Source: Distichodus sexfasciatus (lineage: Eukaryota; Chordata; Actinopteri; Characiformes; Distichodontidae). From it: 64,000 bases of DNA. Below, piece by piece: positions 29,631-44,900 of the stretch. Position 1 is the first letter of the stretch. Every line of letters begins with the position of its first letter. Under the pieces are notes generated by a model. That model was given only the letters and a program-made list of their open reading frames with translations, did no database searches and was not told the DNA's origin. The DNA lies in contig JAVGVS010000282.1 of assembly GCA_032718565.1 (NCBI GenBank), positions 367,263 through 431,262 of the forward strand, in the 5' to 3' direction. The position numbers were made by a program, and so were the translations under genes.

Positions 29631-32600
29631 TCTTCCTCTGTATACATGTATCCATAAAGAGTTCATTCATGTAGACTCTTCTCGCTCCTCTCTTGTTAGA
29701 CTATCTATTATTTTGGTAGAACCCTCAGCTGACCCATGCTAAAGTCACGGAACAGAGTTTGCCTGAGCTCACGTTGCTTGCTTTTGCACGTGAATGTGTT
29801 TTGAAGAGCGTTCCACGTCTTCATCTTCTCTCAGCGTGTTCACGTGTGGAGTTAATGAGTGACGTTACTGCTACCTAAGCAACCGAGACTACAGCAAAAA
29901 TAAACCCAGGCTTTTTTTTTTTTTTTTTATCAGATGAGAGGTGCAACTTATCTTCCGCTTCTGCTTATCTCTCACATTTTACAGCTCAATCTGTGCTTTA
30001 AGTTCCTGCTGTTCCTGTTTGTGGCATCTCTATGTGTGTTGGCTCTATGTCTATTAATATGTAGAATGATCTTTAGTTTATGTTTAGCTTTAGTTTGTCA
30101 GATTTTTTTTCTCTTTGTCCTTTGTGCTGATTTTGATAATTTACTGAGGTTAAGGAATTCTGACCTTACCTTATTTAACCCTTTACACAGAACATAACCA
30201 TTATGCACAAATTCCTTATTTATGGTAACAGAAATGTGCATTGCTTGTCGCAATGGAGGTTTCTGAGAAAAACGAGCGTTTATGTTGCGTGGGGTAAAAT
30301 TTTGGATTTTTTGATCTTAGTTTTTTGAGACAGTGGAAGGTCTATACTGTACTGTTGTGAATAAATTTCGCTGAAAAACTTACCCTTTCCATCCTAAAAA
30401 CGTGACTTTCTTGAGGTGAGGAATTCAATTCCAGCAGAATGTTAAAAGTTTCAGTTTTGACCGCTCTACTTCAATATTTACGGTAAATCCACTGGTTGAC
30501 TAGCGTGAAGATATTTCTCCGGAATCCATCTTCATCTCCCGAGTTCAGTTAACCTAACGCAGGTAGGCTATCCGTGTGGCTGTGAATGCAGCGTAGGCTA
30601 CCGTAAATACAAACATAGCCGCGACCGCACCAAGCGTCTGTGAGTGCTACGTCAGTAGTCAACTTGAAAGGCAGATTTCTCCATTTCTCACTTGGCGTGA
30701 CAGGAGAACCCCGACTCCTTTGAATGTTGATATCTCAGTCATATGTCGTCTGATTCATTCCATATAGGTATCGTTTTGAAGGTTGATTTATGCCCTTTCA
30801 TGGAAACATAATATTAAATATAATAAATAAAACCTAATAAAATTTGCAACAAGCGACTGGTTTTGCCGTGCAGAGTCACAATTACAAGGTGCGCTGCTGT
30901 GGCTCCACTGCCGTCTCTTCTCTATGTGCCGTTTGCTCTCCACTCGCTGCTTCATTTAACTTTCCGCCCATTTAACATCCCGTCCACAACAGTCTCTGAT
31001 ACGCTCAACACAACCTGCTGCTCCTTAATTTGGAATGTTAAAAAGTTTAAGTTTCACAGTTTTGCAACTGTTACTAAAATGTTTATTTAATATTGTTTAA
31101 AGTTCATTTAAAATAATGTAAAAATGTAGTGTAAGTATTTAGAAACAATTAAGTTATTTAAGGGCCTGTGTCCACCAAACACGGTTTTTGCGCTGGCAGC
31201 GCCTATTTTTAATACAGATCCTATGAGCTTCAGCGTTGAAAAGTTAAAATCTGTTCAACTTTTAGAACTTTTTCAACATCTCTCTTGCTAGCCAATCAAA
31301 ATCGAGGAAGGGGCGGGACATACACTGTCAAGAACTCACTAGCAACAATGGCGGCGTATCTGGAGCAGCTGGGGAAGCTTATTTTGACTTTATTTACACA
31401 GTTTAAATAAGGCAAAAAACTACAATTATGTGATCAAACTCCTAATCGGTGGATCTCTCCCAGCTGTTTTCTTGCACACTTTATCTTATGCACCCAATCT
31501 CTACGCCTCGAAGACATGTGAGTATTTGGCTCAAACTCTGTCGCCAACGCCAAGATGTGATTTCTCTCCATTGTAAAGACGATCTCTCTTATGTTGGTTA
31601 AACTACCGATATCAAAGGAGCATGTTACAATGTTTACAAGAAATAGGAAAGACCGCGGAAGCGTCCGATGACGCTTTTTGTAACTTAGCAACAACAAGCG
31701 CTGAGACAACGCTCTGGAAGGCAGGTTTTGACTGCTCTCAGTACAAAAAAACGCATTTGGTGGACCCAGACCCTAAATAAAGATTTGTGTTGTGTTGGTG
31801 TTCGTAAAATTCAAATTTTGACAGATTTTCTTTTTTTTCCATATTGGTTTCAAATATCGATTAACTAGCAATAATCATTATCGATATCGGCCCCGAAAAA
31901 CCACTATCGGTCGACCTCTATTCCTGATTCCGAACCTTCAAATGAATTTGTGACACTTAACTGGAGGAACTTGTGTCTCAGATTGGAGGCTGACGGAATC
32001 TTGATATTGCCGCTGATACGCGTGCAGAAATTAAAGTTTGTAAGTTTATTTGTTAGAAACTGAGTTCAAATATGCAACGTGTTCAGCTGTACACTAGCAG
32101 TAATGAAAACTTTAAATTTACCAGCAATCCTGACTTTTCAAAGTGCTTTCTACGCTTACAGAAAGTTCTTTATGTTGTGTAGTCACATGGTTATGGGCTC
32201 GTCTGATTGATCATTATTTCGAGCTTAGTGAATGAATAGTTCAGCAAGACTCCTTAAGCTAGACTACAACTGAACCGAAGATGCATTTAAGCTTGACCTG
32301 TCTTTGACCCCCGTTGACCCTTGCCCCGTCGCAGTCACAAGGGCTCGGCTCCGGATCTGTTCCAGACGGCGATGCGGCGGCGGTGGCGGCGGCTTCTTGT
32401 CTCCTCACAGACGTCTGATCGCGTATCGTGCTTCCTGTCTCACCACTTCCGCTCAAACCAGCAGTAACACACACACACACATACACAGCTGCTCTTTAGA
32501 AACTGGAACAGACACTAAAAGAATTTGCACATATGTTTACCCCGCTGCTGTGTTGTTGACCTTTTGCACAGTGTCTGCAAAATCACGTCTAGCCAATGCT

Positions 32601-35600
32601 GACTGTTTTTTTTTTTTGTTTTTTTTTACTGAAACTGATCAGTCCGGACTGTGCGTGTGCTGACAGGTCTGCGTGGGGTATAAAGCCATTAATTCTGCAT
32701 GATACAGTGGCAGCCAGCTGTCACAAAGACAAGAAAACACCCCGTTTTGTGTTGTGTTCGTCCACAGAATATTTTTGACTATTTCCTCTGAACGTTTGGA
32801 TTGACGTGCCTCATATAATATACATGCAATTATGGTAACCTAGATTGGAAGGTAACAGCGACAAAAATTGCAGTCGAGTTTCCTCTCATCATATTTGACT
32901 GACTCAGTTACAATTTCAGTGGGTCATACGTTTACGTACAATAAGCTCACTGTGCCTTTAACCCTTAAGAGATTCTTAAAAATCCTAACACATTTGTCCA
33001 TAGTCACAAAAAATGTCACCTTCCCAAAAAACGCTGTAAAAACATTTTACTTTAAACAAGTCAGTCTTTTAATAAATACATATCAAACTTTAAAAGGTTT
33101 TTAACCCTTTAAAGGCCAATATGTTTACATAACTCAACAGTTTTTTTAAATTGGAAATAAAAAAACCTAAAATAATTTCCATGAAATACATTTCAAGGAG
33201 TATTAAATTATTATTATTAGTATTAGGCCCCAGGATGGGTCTATGATTGGCGTCAACATAGATTTTTGATGCATTGTTGTTGGTTTTTTTTGCAGTGGCA
33301 GATAAAACAAAAACAAAGCAGCGTTACACTCGCTGTAAAAACATAAATTAATTAAAGGGGCCTTGGCGGCGTAACGGTAGGGTTTTTTCCCCCGTGATCA
33401 GAGTGTCGCAGTTTCCAGTCCAGGACCAGTAAAGTTACCACATAACCACATTTGTCACATAAAGTGACAAATAATCACTCACTTTTAACTAATATATAGG
33501 GTCAAATGTAGGGCTGTGCGATATGGCCAAAAAATCATATTGCGGTACATTTTGAGCCCTGGGCGATAGACGGTATATATTGCGGTATATAATTAGATCT
33601 GTAAATTTCAATATAACTGTTACTTTAAAGTAACAATTCTTTCCTTGTTTGTGTAAAACATTAGCTTATTGAGTTTTCTTCAGTTCTACAGCTGTGTAAA
33701 TATATATTATTTAAATGTCAACTTTTTTTTAGACCAAAAAACGTAAAAAAATTGCATAAAGTGAAAGTGGCCCAATGTCCTTATCATTTAACTTTCATTC
33801 AAATGTAATATATAAGTGTAAATATTTTACATTCATGTTTTTACTTAGTTCTTAGCGTTATTTATTTACTTTCTCAAATTTCTTACTTTTATTCACAGTG
33901 ACTTGCACAGTCTCACGAGGGAGCCAGGTGTTCATTTCCGCACATTATTCCTGTATAACTAAGCATGTGGCAAATAAAGAATCTTTAATCATTTCTGCCA
34001 TTAAATAAAAAGGACGTTTCTGGCCAAATCCGTCGATGGGACGTGGCGTGGCGAGCGGCAGACGGAGCGGTTCCCTTGTCGAAATATACGGGCCCAGGCC
34101 GGAAAAGTAATGGCACATTCTTTGGCTTCTCTCATATTCAGCAGCGTATATTTTGCAGATTATGTTTTTCCGCTCAGTATCCGAGACCCTAAATCCAGAC
34201 CATGTCCAGATTATGGACGTTGCACCGGTCTTCTTAACGAGCTGCTCTTCCGTACTCTCTCTCTCCATTTTCTGAAAACAAATGCCTCGTGGTGTGGTTT
34301 TCGCACATTTGACGCGACTTGATTGTCATTTTCGCGGGCGAGTAGCGGCAATTTCAGCGGTATGCCGGTATGATCAAAATCTCTGTCGTTGGCCAAATTT
34401 ATATCGCATACCTTTTATACCGTCCACTCCTAGTCAAATGTGTCGTTTTTTCCGTAGCTTAGCCATTTTAGGCTAATTTAAGGATAATTTAATTCATCCT
34501 CTGGCAAATCTGAGCTATTTTCACTCAACACAGCCAACACATAATGTCCCTAGGCTCTCCTAAGGGTTAAACAACTTGAGGAAAGTCAGGAAATTACACA
34601 GTTATCCCCCGATAGACTAATTGGCCAATTAGAGTCCTGAGGATGTATTTAAAGTTATTATTCATTTGTTTGATGTTGTGATAAAGTCAGAAGAAAATAA
34701 GTTTAAAAAAATGTACTTCCTAATATCCAAACGCCTGAAGATAGCACAATCATGCGCAGGAAGAAATTGCCTCCTAGAGATGATTGTGCTTCAGTGATAA
34801 AAGTGTGAATCAATCCCAGAACAAAAGCAAAGAAGTAAATATTTAAACAAGTATCTATATGCACCAGAGGTGTGATCCTTCACTCGTCTCACGATTCAGT
34901 TAAATTACGTTTATCATGTTTATCAAAGTTGCCTTTAAAAAGTCAGATTAAAGTTTGCAAGTGCACAAGTAGACAATGATCTAACATTATGGAGAAGTTT
35001 CCTCTGATCATGAGATTAAATGTAGATCCAGCAAATAATCGCTAGTAAAAAAAAAACTGACTCAAGTTCAGTGTCAAAGTCTTAATAAGCTTCCACTTGC
35101 AGAGTTCAAATAGTTGCAGCAAATTTACACTTTCTCAATTTGACTTTTCCAACTGTTATATTTGAAACCGTTTTACCTTTTCATGATGTAAATGTGTGTG
35201 TTACGTGGACTTTAAGTGTCGTTAATCGTGTCTGCTTTTGGGGCATCTTTAAGCGCTGACTAAAGCCTTCCGAGCGTCTCTCCACACACTGTAAACCCAT
35301 TAAACCCTGGAGCGGTGTCTTCTCACCCACAGGTGGGCCCTGGACTGTTTAGAGTAGCAAGAAAGAGACGACCCAGAGGAATTTGAAAAGACACAGTGCT
35401 CCCTGTCTGTCCCAGGCCCAAGTTCTCACTCTGTCTCTCTGTCTCTCTCATGCGCACACACTTTCTCTGTTTGTGTTTGACTGCGACGTGTCTGCACTCG
35501 GCGGGGGGTGTGTTGGTTTAATGTGTGACGGTAACACGAGCTTCCTCTGCCTCTTTTACTGCGAAAAAGTTGTGCATCAGGGTGGGGTGGGAGAGAGACG

Positions 35601-38600
35601 TACACGCTAGGCAGAATGCTTGCAGTTCAGCTCTATGATAGCTAGTTCCACTTTTATCACTTCACACCAGTGGTCTTCACTATAGTAATGCTGAAAACTG
35701 AGCAGCTTAATCTAATGCACACTGGTGCTGTTGATCTTTAAGTCTCAGACTTCCTCAAAGAACGGGAGCCAAATCCTTTCCGTTTCATTGTGGTCATGTT
35801 TTAATTTAACTGCTGTGTTGTGGGTGTTGAATGTGACGCACACAAATACCGTTTTCCAGTAACGTCATAAACCAGGCCCCGGTTCTTACAGAGCGTCTTA
35901 ATCCAGATAAGCCTCACCTCCAGATCTGCTTCTTCATCTTGCGTCTGTATCCTGAGTTGCCACAATTATTTTAAACTAGATATTCTTTTCTGTCTAGATA
36001 GTGGCCTTCCTTCTGTGACCTTTATCCATTTTGGAACTCATTTACATTTATCCAGAGCAACTTCCAGTCCCTAATTTCAGGGACAGTTTCCCTGGGGCAA
36101 CTTGGGGTTAAGGGTCTTGCTCAGGGACTCAGTGATGGTAGTGCTTGAGGTAGGATTTGAACCCACGGCCTCTTACTTCAGAGGGGACTTTCATAACTAC
36201 TAGACCACCAACATCTCTAACATCAAATTAAAAATTTTAGTGGGAAATTTAGTTCCCTATATGGACTGTCTTGTCAGTATAGATTCGATATCTGACGTTT
36301 TAAGGAATTTCCAAAAATCTATTATTTGAAATTCCAGGTATTCACGCCAGGTGTGTTTTTTGTGCATCTATCTTTAATGCCAGATTTGTAAGTTTGCTAA
36401 CTGTCTTTTACCTAAAACAGATTTCATGTTAGTAAAAACGTCAAAACCGTCAACCATTCAGGTATACTCAATATTTTGGTAGAATATGTTGCTTGGTATT
36501 GTACGAGCAAGCTAGTTCCCGAGATCAAGAGATTCATACTCAAGAATGAAATTAAAAAGATTATTCAAATAATTTGATTACAAAAAAAAGATTGTCAATT
36601 TTACTATAATCGAAGCTTCGTTTAATCAGTTTTGCTGGCTAGTGCATGCTCTGTTTGTGTTTCATATGGACCAAGGCAATGCTTCTGTCTATGAAGGAAA
36701 AAAAGCAAAAAATGTCCAATGTCTGTCACCGCAGAATTGTGATGGCTAATAGAGATGCGCGGTAGTAGAAATGCACAGTAATGGTTACTTTTATTTGCTA
36801 GCTGAGAATGTGAGTCGATATTCATGGCTAGTTGTGATGTTCCTAACTTTAGCTCAAGAAAACAGAGAATGAAATGTCGATTTGTTAATGTAATTCGCAT
36901 AAATGACATTTTTCGCAATGTAAACATGTGCTGTGTGCACTAGTGCTTGCGACTCTCGTGTAGAACGCCATTACTCACTAAAACACTAGAGTTCAGTCAA
37001 ATGTTCCCGTTTATTACAGACAAAAATCATATTTTAGCTGATAAATAACAACCACTACCAGCGTACTACTCACAATACAGCTATTTATTGATATTTTCAG
37101 TGTTTATTCCAGGTGTGCATCCGTTGCATTATTGTGACGTGACTCTGAATCGTTCGTGGGGGATTGTGGGAAATGTAGTTTTCTTCCAGAAAGGCCACAA
37201 GCAAAATTTATCCAAGTTCTTGATTAATCATTGAAAAAAATCGATAGATGCTCAATTACAAAAATAATCGATAGCTGCAGCTCTAGAAATATGCTATAAG
37301 ACTCCAGTGTTTGTGTTATGAAGCATCTGCATTCATGCAACGGTCATAACAATTCATAGTGTTGCATTTCTGAGTAGTTTTGTGAGCGTGAAGACAGAGC
37401 CTCATGGGGACTAAACGCACCATGTGGACCGTGTGCACCAGCAGGCCTCCAGCTGAGGCTTTATGGGCATGTAAAGTCTGGTTCTGTTAGATGAAGCTCC
37501 AGGTTGGAGGCGCTCTAAAGGGGAGGAAAGAGTCGATGAGGGTAAGAGCATGGGGCACAATAGGGGCTAGAAGGGTGCTCTTGGAAGTAGCTCCCAAAAA
37601 GAAATGCTTTCACTTGACCCCAGTGAACTTGACAAAGCAGGGAAATGGAAATAAAGTGTATTTAGACTGGTTCTAATGTAGCCTGGAATTCCAAATGTGG
37701 CTTTTGCACCAATGCATTTGAAGACTATGAACGTATGAGGGATGATGTAGGCTGTTAGGGTAGGTTTGAGCAGTGAGCGTGTGTGGGGTGGTAGTAGTCA
37801 AGTAATACAAAAGTACACTTTAAAGAATAAGCAGTATTAAAACCATGTTTGCTTAGGGTTTAATTTAATAATGTTTGAAAACTTCTAATAAGCATTCTGC
37901 ACAAAGCCTCTTATTTGGTGTAGTTTATAGTTTAACAGTTAGGGTGTTGGCCTCGTGATTGGAGGGTCGCTGGTTCAAATCCTGGACCCCTAAAGCTACC
38001 ACTGAGGCAGTCATGAGCAAGGTACCGTCCCCAAGCACTGCTCCCCAGGTGCTACCAAAAAAAAATGCTCTGTCACGGATGGCTCAGATGCAGAGTTCAC
38101 ATTTCATTGTGGTGCACTTTGTGCTGTGCTGTGTTCACAATGACAAATAATCCCTTGCTTTAAAAAACCCAATATGATCTGATATTTTACTGTACAATAT
38201 CTTGTTACTGCTGTTCAATAATTTGCATCAGTAGTTGGCCTCAAAATGAAGTTGCTGATTTGTAGTTTGAAATCTAATCTTACAAAGCCATAAATCGTGT
38301 ATTTGTCATTGTGAACACAGCACACCATGCACCACAACGAAATGTGACCTCTGCGTTTGACCCCACTTCATTAATGAAGTAGTGGGCAACTGACACGAGC
38401 AGTGCTTGGGGACGGTACCTTGCTTGTGAGTACCTCTGGTACCTTTACTGGCTGTAGATTCAAACCAGCGACCTTCTGATTACAGGGCAAACGCCCTAAC
38501 CGTTGCGCTACCAACTGCCCCAAAGTTGGTTCGACCCACAAATTCTGTAGTTTTGTCGTAAATGTGTGTTTTATATAGACAGGCTTTTTGTGTGATGAGT

Positions 38601-41600
38601 TGCAGTACCAAGAGCCGGCCAGTCACTTGCACCTGCTTCTCATTGGGCCTTTAACTGACCCACTGTGTCCAGTGTGAGAAGGCTAAATCGAGTCTTTCAT
38701 CTCTCCCTCCCTCTCTCTCTCCCTCCCTCTCTCTCTCTTTCTCTCTCTCTCGTGGCTGTGGCGCGAGGCGGTGGGTGTGGAGTGCCAGCCAGGAAGGTTT
38801 GGAGAAAGAGGGCATATCCATTTCCCAGGGCTTGAGGCCTCCCCCCTTTTCTCCTCCCTTCCTTGTCCGCTTGTCTTTCTCTCTCTCCTCTTCCTGCATT
38901 CCTTCAGCTGATCTGGGCCCAGATGGGGGATGATTCATCGTCTCTGTATGGTCCGTGATCGAAAACTCAGACCTCTCGTGTTCCCAGAAGCCTCCAGAAT
39001 GAGATTAGACAGCACTTTATGCTGCCACCGAAGCAGCAGCCGCTGCTGTTTGTGTGTGTGTGTGTTGGTGCACCGCGTCTCGTCTCGCAGATCTGAACAG
39101 GTTGAGGGTCGCAGATGACTTCTGACTGTCACTACTGTCTGGGTTATATTTCTTATCAGTCTCTTATCTGAAAGGTTGTCTGTTTCAACAGTACATGTGG
39201 ACGCTGTCCTTCTTTTCCTCTCCCCCTCGTTCTCTGGCTCGATCAGAGTTTCGGTCTGCCCTTTGCTGCCGCTCCCTCTCTGTCTCTGTCTCTCCCCAGA
39301 GAAGATCTACATCTTTCTCTGATTTGGTGTTTCTGGACATTGATCCTCATTGATCCAAGTTTTTCTTAAATTTGTTAATAATTTCTTAATAATGTTAAGA
39401 TCTTTAAATTGTATAATATTATACAACTGTAGACGGCTGTGTGATTTGAGCAAAATTTCATATCCCGATAATGATATATATCACAATGTAGTACCCTTTT
39501 TGTAAATTCAGTGCAACCTTCCCAAGCAAAATCTTGGGTCTGTGTGCTCTCAACTCATATGGAACGCTGAAGGTGCCGCAGTTCACCTCTATTTTTACAC
39601 AGTGGACAGTAAAGGTTTTTCACACAGTCTAATTAATTAAAAATGGTCACCTTCATACCATTGAAAGAGGAATTGTGGCACCTTTGGCGTTAGACAGATC
39701 TGAGTGTTTCGAGTGTGTGTGTAAGCAGAGTTGAGTAAACACACAGACACCAGATTTTGCTTGCGAAAGTTCCACTCCATGCTCAGAATTAAGGCACAAA
39801 TATAACATTGTAGTATTCTGTGCTTACATCCACGTAGCGACTACTGCAAACCCTCATCCAAACCATGACGAAATACTGCCGTAAACAGTGCATTTTTGTG
39901 AGTATAATATGAAAGAACCGACCTTTTCATTTCCTCATCCGATGTGTTCAGTCGTATCGTACAGCACTATCTGTAGAACTGAAGAAAACCCAGTAGGTTA
40001 ACGTTTTGTCCAAGCAGGCATGAAATAAAATAGGGATGCATGATGATATGTGACTCTGCACGGCAAAACCATTTGCTTATCGAGCGTTTATGTTGCGTGG
40101 GGTAAAATTTTGGATTTTTTGTTTTTAGTGTTCTGTAGCAGTGGAAGGTCTATACTGTACTGTTGTGAATAAATTTGGCTGAAAAACTTACCCTTTCCAT
40201 CCTAAAAACATGACTTTCTTGAGGTGAGGAATTCAATTCCAGCAGAGTGTTAAAAGTTTGTTTTGACCGCTCTACTCCAATATTTACGGTAAATCCACTG
40301 GTTGACTAGCGTGAAGATATTTCTCCGGAATCCATCTTCGTCTCCCGAGTTCAGTTAACCTAACGCAGGTAGGCTATCCGTGTGGCTGTGAATGCAGCGT
40401 AGGCTACCGTAAATGCAAGCGTAGTCGGGACCGCAGCAAGCGTCTGTGAGTGCTACATCGATAGTCAACTTCAAAGGCAGATTTCTCTGTTTCTCACTTG
40501 GCGTGACAGGAGAAACCCGACTCCTTTGAATGTTGATGTCTCAGTCATATGTCGTCCGATTCTTTCCATATAGGTATCGTTTTGAAGCTTGATTTGTACC
40601 CTTTCATGAAAACATAAATTTTGGAAATTTGCAACAAGCGACTGGTTTTGCCGTGCAGAGTCACATATTGGGATCACCTTTGATGACACATTTATTGTAC
40701 GTTGGAGCTTGCACACGGGCAGTGTCCTGAGTCTCGTACTACCGCGATACCGCGATGGTAGGTAAGGCGCTCTTATCATACTTTTCTATGTGGTAGTATG
40801 GGGTTAAATAACTTGGGTTGGAGCTTAACGGCTTTCTGTGCACTAGGTAGTGCACATGGAGTGTTACATGCGACCTATTTGACTTGGTACACCACATAGA
40901 GCAGTTTCTTAAAATGTTGTGCACTACCTTTGAAATGCTCCACCCTCGCTCTGCCGTCCTCTTTTATCGGCATCGGTATCGGCAGATGTACGCATGGAAA
41001 ACATTAGATATCGGCATCGGCCAATAATTCCCATATGGTGCATCCCTAAAAGAAAATCTCTGCTCGGGGATTTAGTTCTTAGTCATTTCAAATAAGAAAA
41101 GTGGGTTTTAAGAACGATTTTATAAAAACTCTCCTCCCTTTCGATCTGCACCTCTCTCTCTCTCTCTCTGCTGCGTCTCTAACTGTCTAACCCTGTGTGC
41201 TATCTCTCTCTGTGGATCTCGATCTGTGTCACCATATCTTGTCCCGTGTCTGTTTCTCTCTCTTGCTCACCCCCCCCCCCCCTTTTCTTTCTCCCTCCTT
41301 CCTTGACTCCCTTCGTTCTTTCCTTCTATCGTAGAGCCGTTATCTCTGCCTGTCTGACTATCTGTAATCGCACCAGTGGACGCGAGTCTAAACACAGCGC
41401 ATCACTGTCGCTATCCTCAGACGCCTCCCCACTGACCTCATGTTCAGCCACAGAAAAACCCTGAATCTCTCTGATCCGAACGAGGACAACGGTGAGGAAC
41501 TTTTGGGGTTTTAAACGTTCAGCTCTAACGAACACGGCGAGTTCTAAAAGCAGAAGGACTGCTTCCTTCTCTCTACCGCTGTGAGCCATCGCTCTGGGGC

Positions 41601-41863
41601 GTGTCCGGCTCCGGTGGGACGGAGAACCTCACCACTCCACGATGAATGACATAATTGGCATGCAAAATATTTTTTCGTCTGGAATGGAGTGTGTGTTTGA
41701 GAGAGAGTGTGTGTGTGTGTTTGTGTGTGTGTTTGTGTGTGTGTGTATTGAGGGTGGAGGAACTGAGTCTAATAGGCAGTGAGAGGAAGTTCAGTTCAGA
41801 TAAGTGACGCCGCTGTCAGACGATGATGACCTGGACTGTTTTTTTTTTTGTGTGTGTGTCTGT

Positions 41864-41932
<69 letters not shown>

Positions 41933-44900
41933 TTGGGAGAACCTGATTGTCCTGTAATAGAGAGGAAAACTTGAGGCTTTCTGAGAAAGTGATGACTGAT
42001 CCTCATTGGGGGAAAAAAGGCTTTTATAGAAAAGTTTCAGGTTTTTGGGGAAAAATCTATCAGGTAAAAGATTTGCTCTTGGTTATAGAAGTTAAGCTGC
42101 AGAAAATACTATGGCGTTATATTTGTGCCTTAATTCCGAGCGCGCAGTGGAATCTCTACAGGCGAAATCTGTTTGCACGCCTCCATGCACACTCCAAACA
42201 CTGTGTGCCTTTGCGCTCAGATTTAGGGGACGCTAAAGGTGCCACAAAATTCGCTTTAAAGGCATCTTGCTAGAGTTCCGTAAAAAGCGCCATCTTTTAC
42301 AACCGGTGTAAAATGAGGCGTTTGACGGGAAGTCACCGGAGTTTTCAGCAGCATAAAAAGTGCCAGTTTATTAGAGCACCACAAAAAATGCCTCTTTAAA
42401 CAAATAAAACGGTATAAAATTGATGTTTTAGTGTCAGTTGCATAAAATTCTAGCCGAATGTTGGCACCTTCCATATGAGCACGCACGTGAGACATGAGAT
42501 ATTGCTTGCGGAAGTTTCACTGAATTTACAGAAAATGTGCTATATTGTGATGTATATCTTGATTTGTAAATGTTAAATACATTTAATCATTATAGCAGTC
42601 AGTGGAAGGACCTCACCAACATAGCAAGACGTGGATACGTGCGTGTGTGTTGGGTGTAGTGTGAGGAAGGAGAAGCATTTTTGGTGGGATCAGAACAATG
42701 GTGTGAATGAGGCACTCCCGGAGTCTAAACAGAGAGAGGTGGGGTAGGTGAGGGGAGTATAGCCGTCACAAAGCACTAATTTCCATCACCGCTACAGCGC
42801 CTAGCGGCCCTCGTTACAGACGTGTGAGATAGCACATGTGTGTTGTGTTTGACCTCTCCAGTCCTCATTCAGATTTGTAAATGAGATGACGGATGTTTTC
42901 TTAGCGCTCGCATGCCCTCTCTCCTCCGTGTTTTGTTTCACTCTGCGATAATTTTGGCTCCTGAATGTCTGGAAGTACCAAAGTGATTCGATGCTTACGT
43001 ACCGCACCATTCTACACGTTAAACCATAACTTCATCCCTGTAGTGTAGCTCCTTCCTCTCAGTCTTTAGAAGAAATCTGCAAAATCCAACCTGACATTTA
43101 GAGAAGTGTGATTTTATAAAATCTTAAGCTTTAACCTACATTTACCCTTAAAGCAACTGACTCTATGGTCATCCTCGCTTTAAACCTAGTGACAAAGTGA
43201 AAAATGTTTATGAAATTACAATTTTGTGCTGCATTGAAGTTCAGAAAAGTAGTGAACAGTTTTTTTTTTGCAGTGATGCTAAACTGGTGATTTACATTTT
43301 AGAAAAAATTCAAAGCAAAAAGATTTAAGACTGATTTAAATTGTTTATCGTTGATTTTATATCTGAATTATAGCTACATGTCTAAATTATTTCTTTAAGT
43401 TTGGAATCATTTCCTTTGATATTGACATAAAGAATTATTCTTATTTTGGAGATACTGTTTTGGGAAGTGAGTCAGGAATTATTTATACTTTCCATTACAA
43501 TTTTCCATAGACTTGACGCTAATATGAAGTGATATGTATTAATATATAGACCTCCTTTGATCGAGGTGGACCACATGGACTTGCTTAGTCGGTGCTTCGT
43601 AGCTGCAGTAAGATAGCGAGGTGAAAGTTTAGCTTTTTCCTCCCGGTCGCCTACATGTGCATTTTATGGTGAACTCTGAGCATGGACGTTTGGAATGCAG
43701 CCATGGAGCGTAATGTCCATGTGCACTACTATCAAAGGAACATTTGTTCATTAGGGGTTCATGGCCTGTCTCAGATGAACTGCTCGATTGTTGGACACGG
43801 CGGTGGAAAGCGCAGTTTTAAAGGTGCACTCTGGGAAACAAAACTAGTAAGCATTAGGTGTGTAACCATACATTGATATTCGTCGATACATCGCTTCATC
43901 AAACAACAAGCCCACGGCATCCATTCAATTTCGAAAACATTAGCTATTTTATTACTAAATTAGAGTATTGTTTTTCATTTAAACGTCCGGTTGATTTCAA
44001 GAATAAAAATGTCAAATATGTTAGTTGCTTTTTGCGATGTGATATGAATAAAATTGACTGTTAAAACAGGGTATGATAGTCATATTGATTGAAACTAGAG
44101 CTGTAATATCCGGTTCCTTTTTAGGATTCGCTCATGACTGTGCGCTAACCCGCTTGTGTGAGCGATTCAGATTCGGCTATGTTTGCAGCTCTAGAGAAGG
44201 TTAGTCGTGACTGTATGTGCTTCGCGCTGCGCTACTGAGTCGACTGACGCGAGTCCCGTAGTCTACAAAGAGGATTCAACTTTGTAGAAAGTTCTTATGA
44301 TTCCTCTTTTGAGTGTGCTGGTGCAAACAAACTGTTAACAAAAAGTTATGAGATTTTTAGCAGCTATACTTGCTGCTATGGCTGTATTGATCTTGTAATG
44401 AGTTTGAAATGATTATAAGAGGTATGTACATGATGGGGTTTATATTGTAGTCATGGTGTAGTTGGGACTCGATGGGTTCGGGTTAATGGAGGCCTCAGAT
44501 TCGTGACCCGTGAGTTATTTAATGGATCCGAGTGATTCACCCGGGTGAGTCATGAATCTCCCAGCTCTAGTTGAAACAAATGGAAACTGTATGGTAGCAG
44601 AGTTTATGAAATCGTCAGGCTTTGAATCATTGTCCTTTGAATCGATCTAATTTCATATATGATGACAATTTACAGCCCTAGTAAGTCAGAAAATACGCAA
44701 TTTAAAAACAATCTAAACGATACTTTCCTTATTTTTTGCCTTTGGGCAGAGTATTTTATGTTTGACATTGATTCTGAAATTGGCTGGTAGTTTCTGATAT
44801 TCAGTGAATAAGCAAATACAAAAATTTTTAAAGCTAAATAATCCTCTCATTACTTCAGTTAGTATGATCTCAGGTTATTGATGTAGGCGTCAACTTCGAA

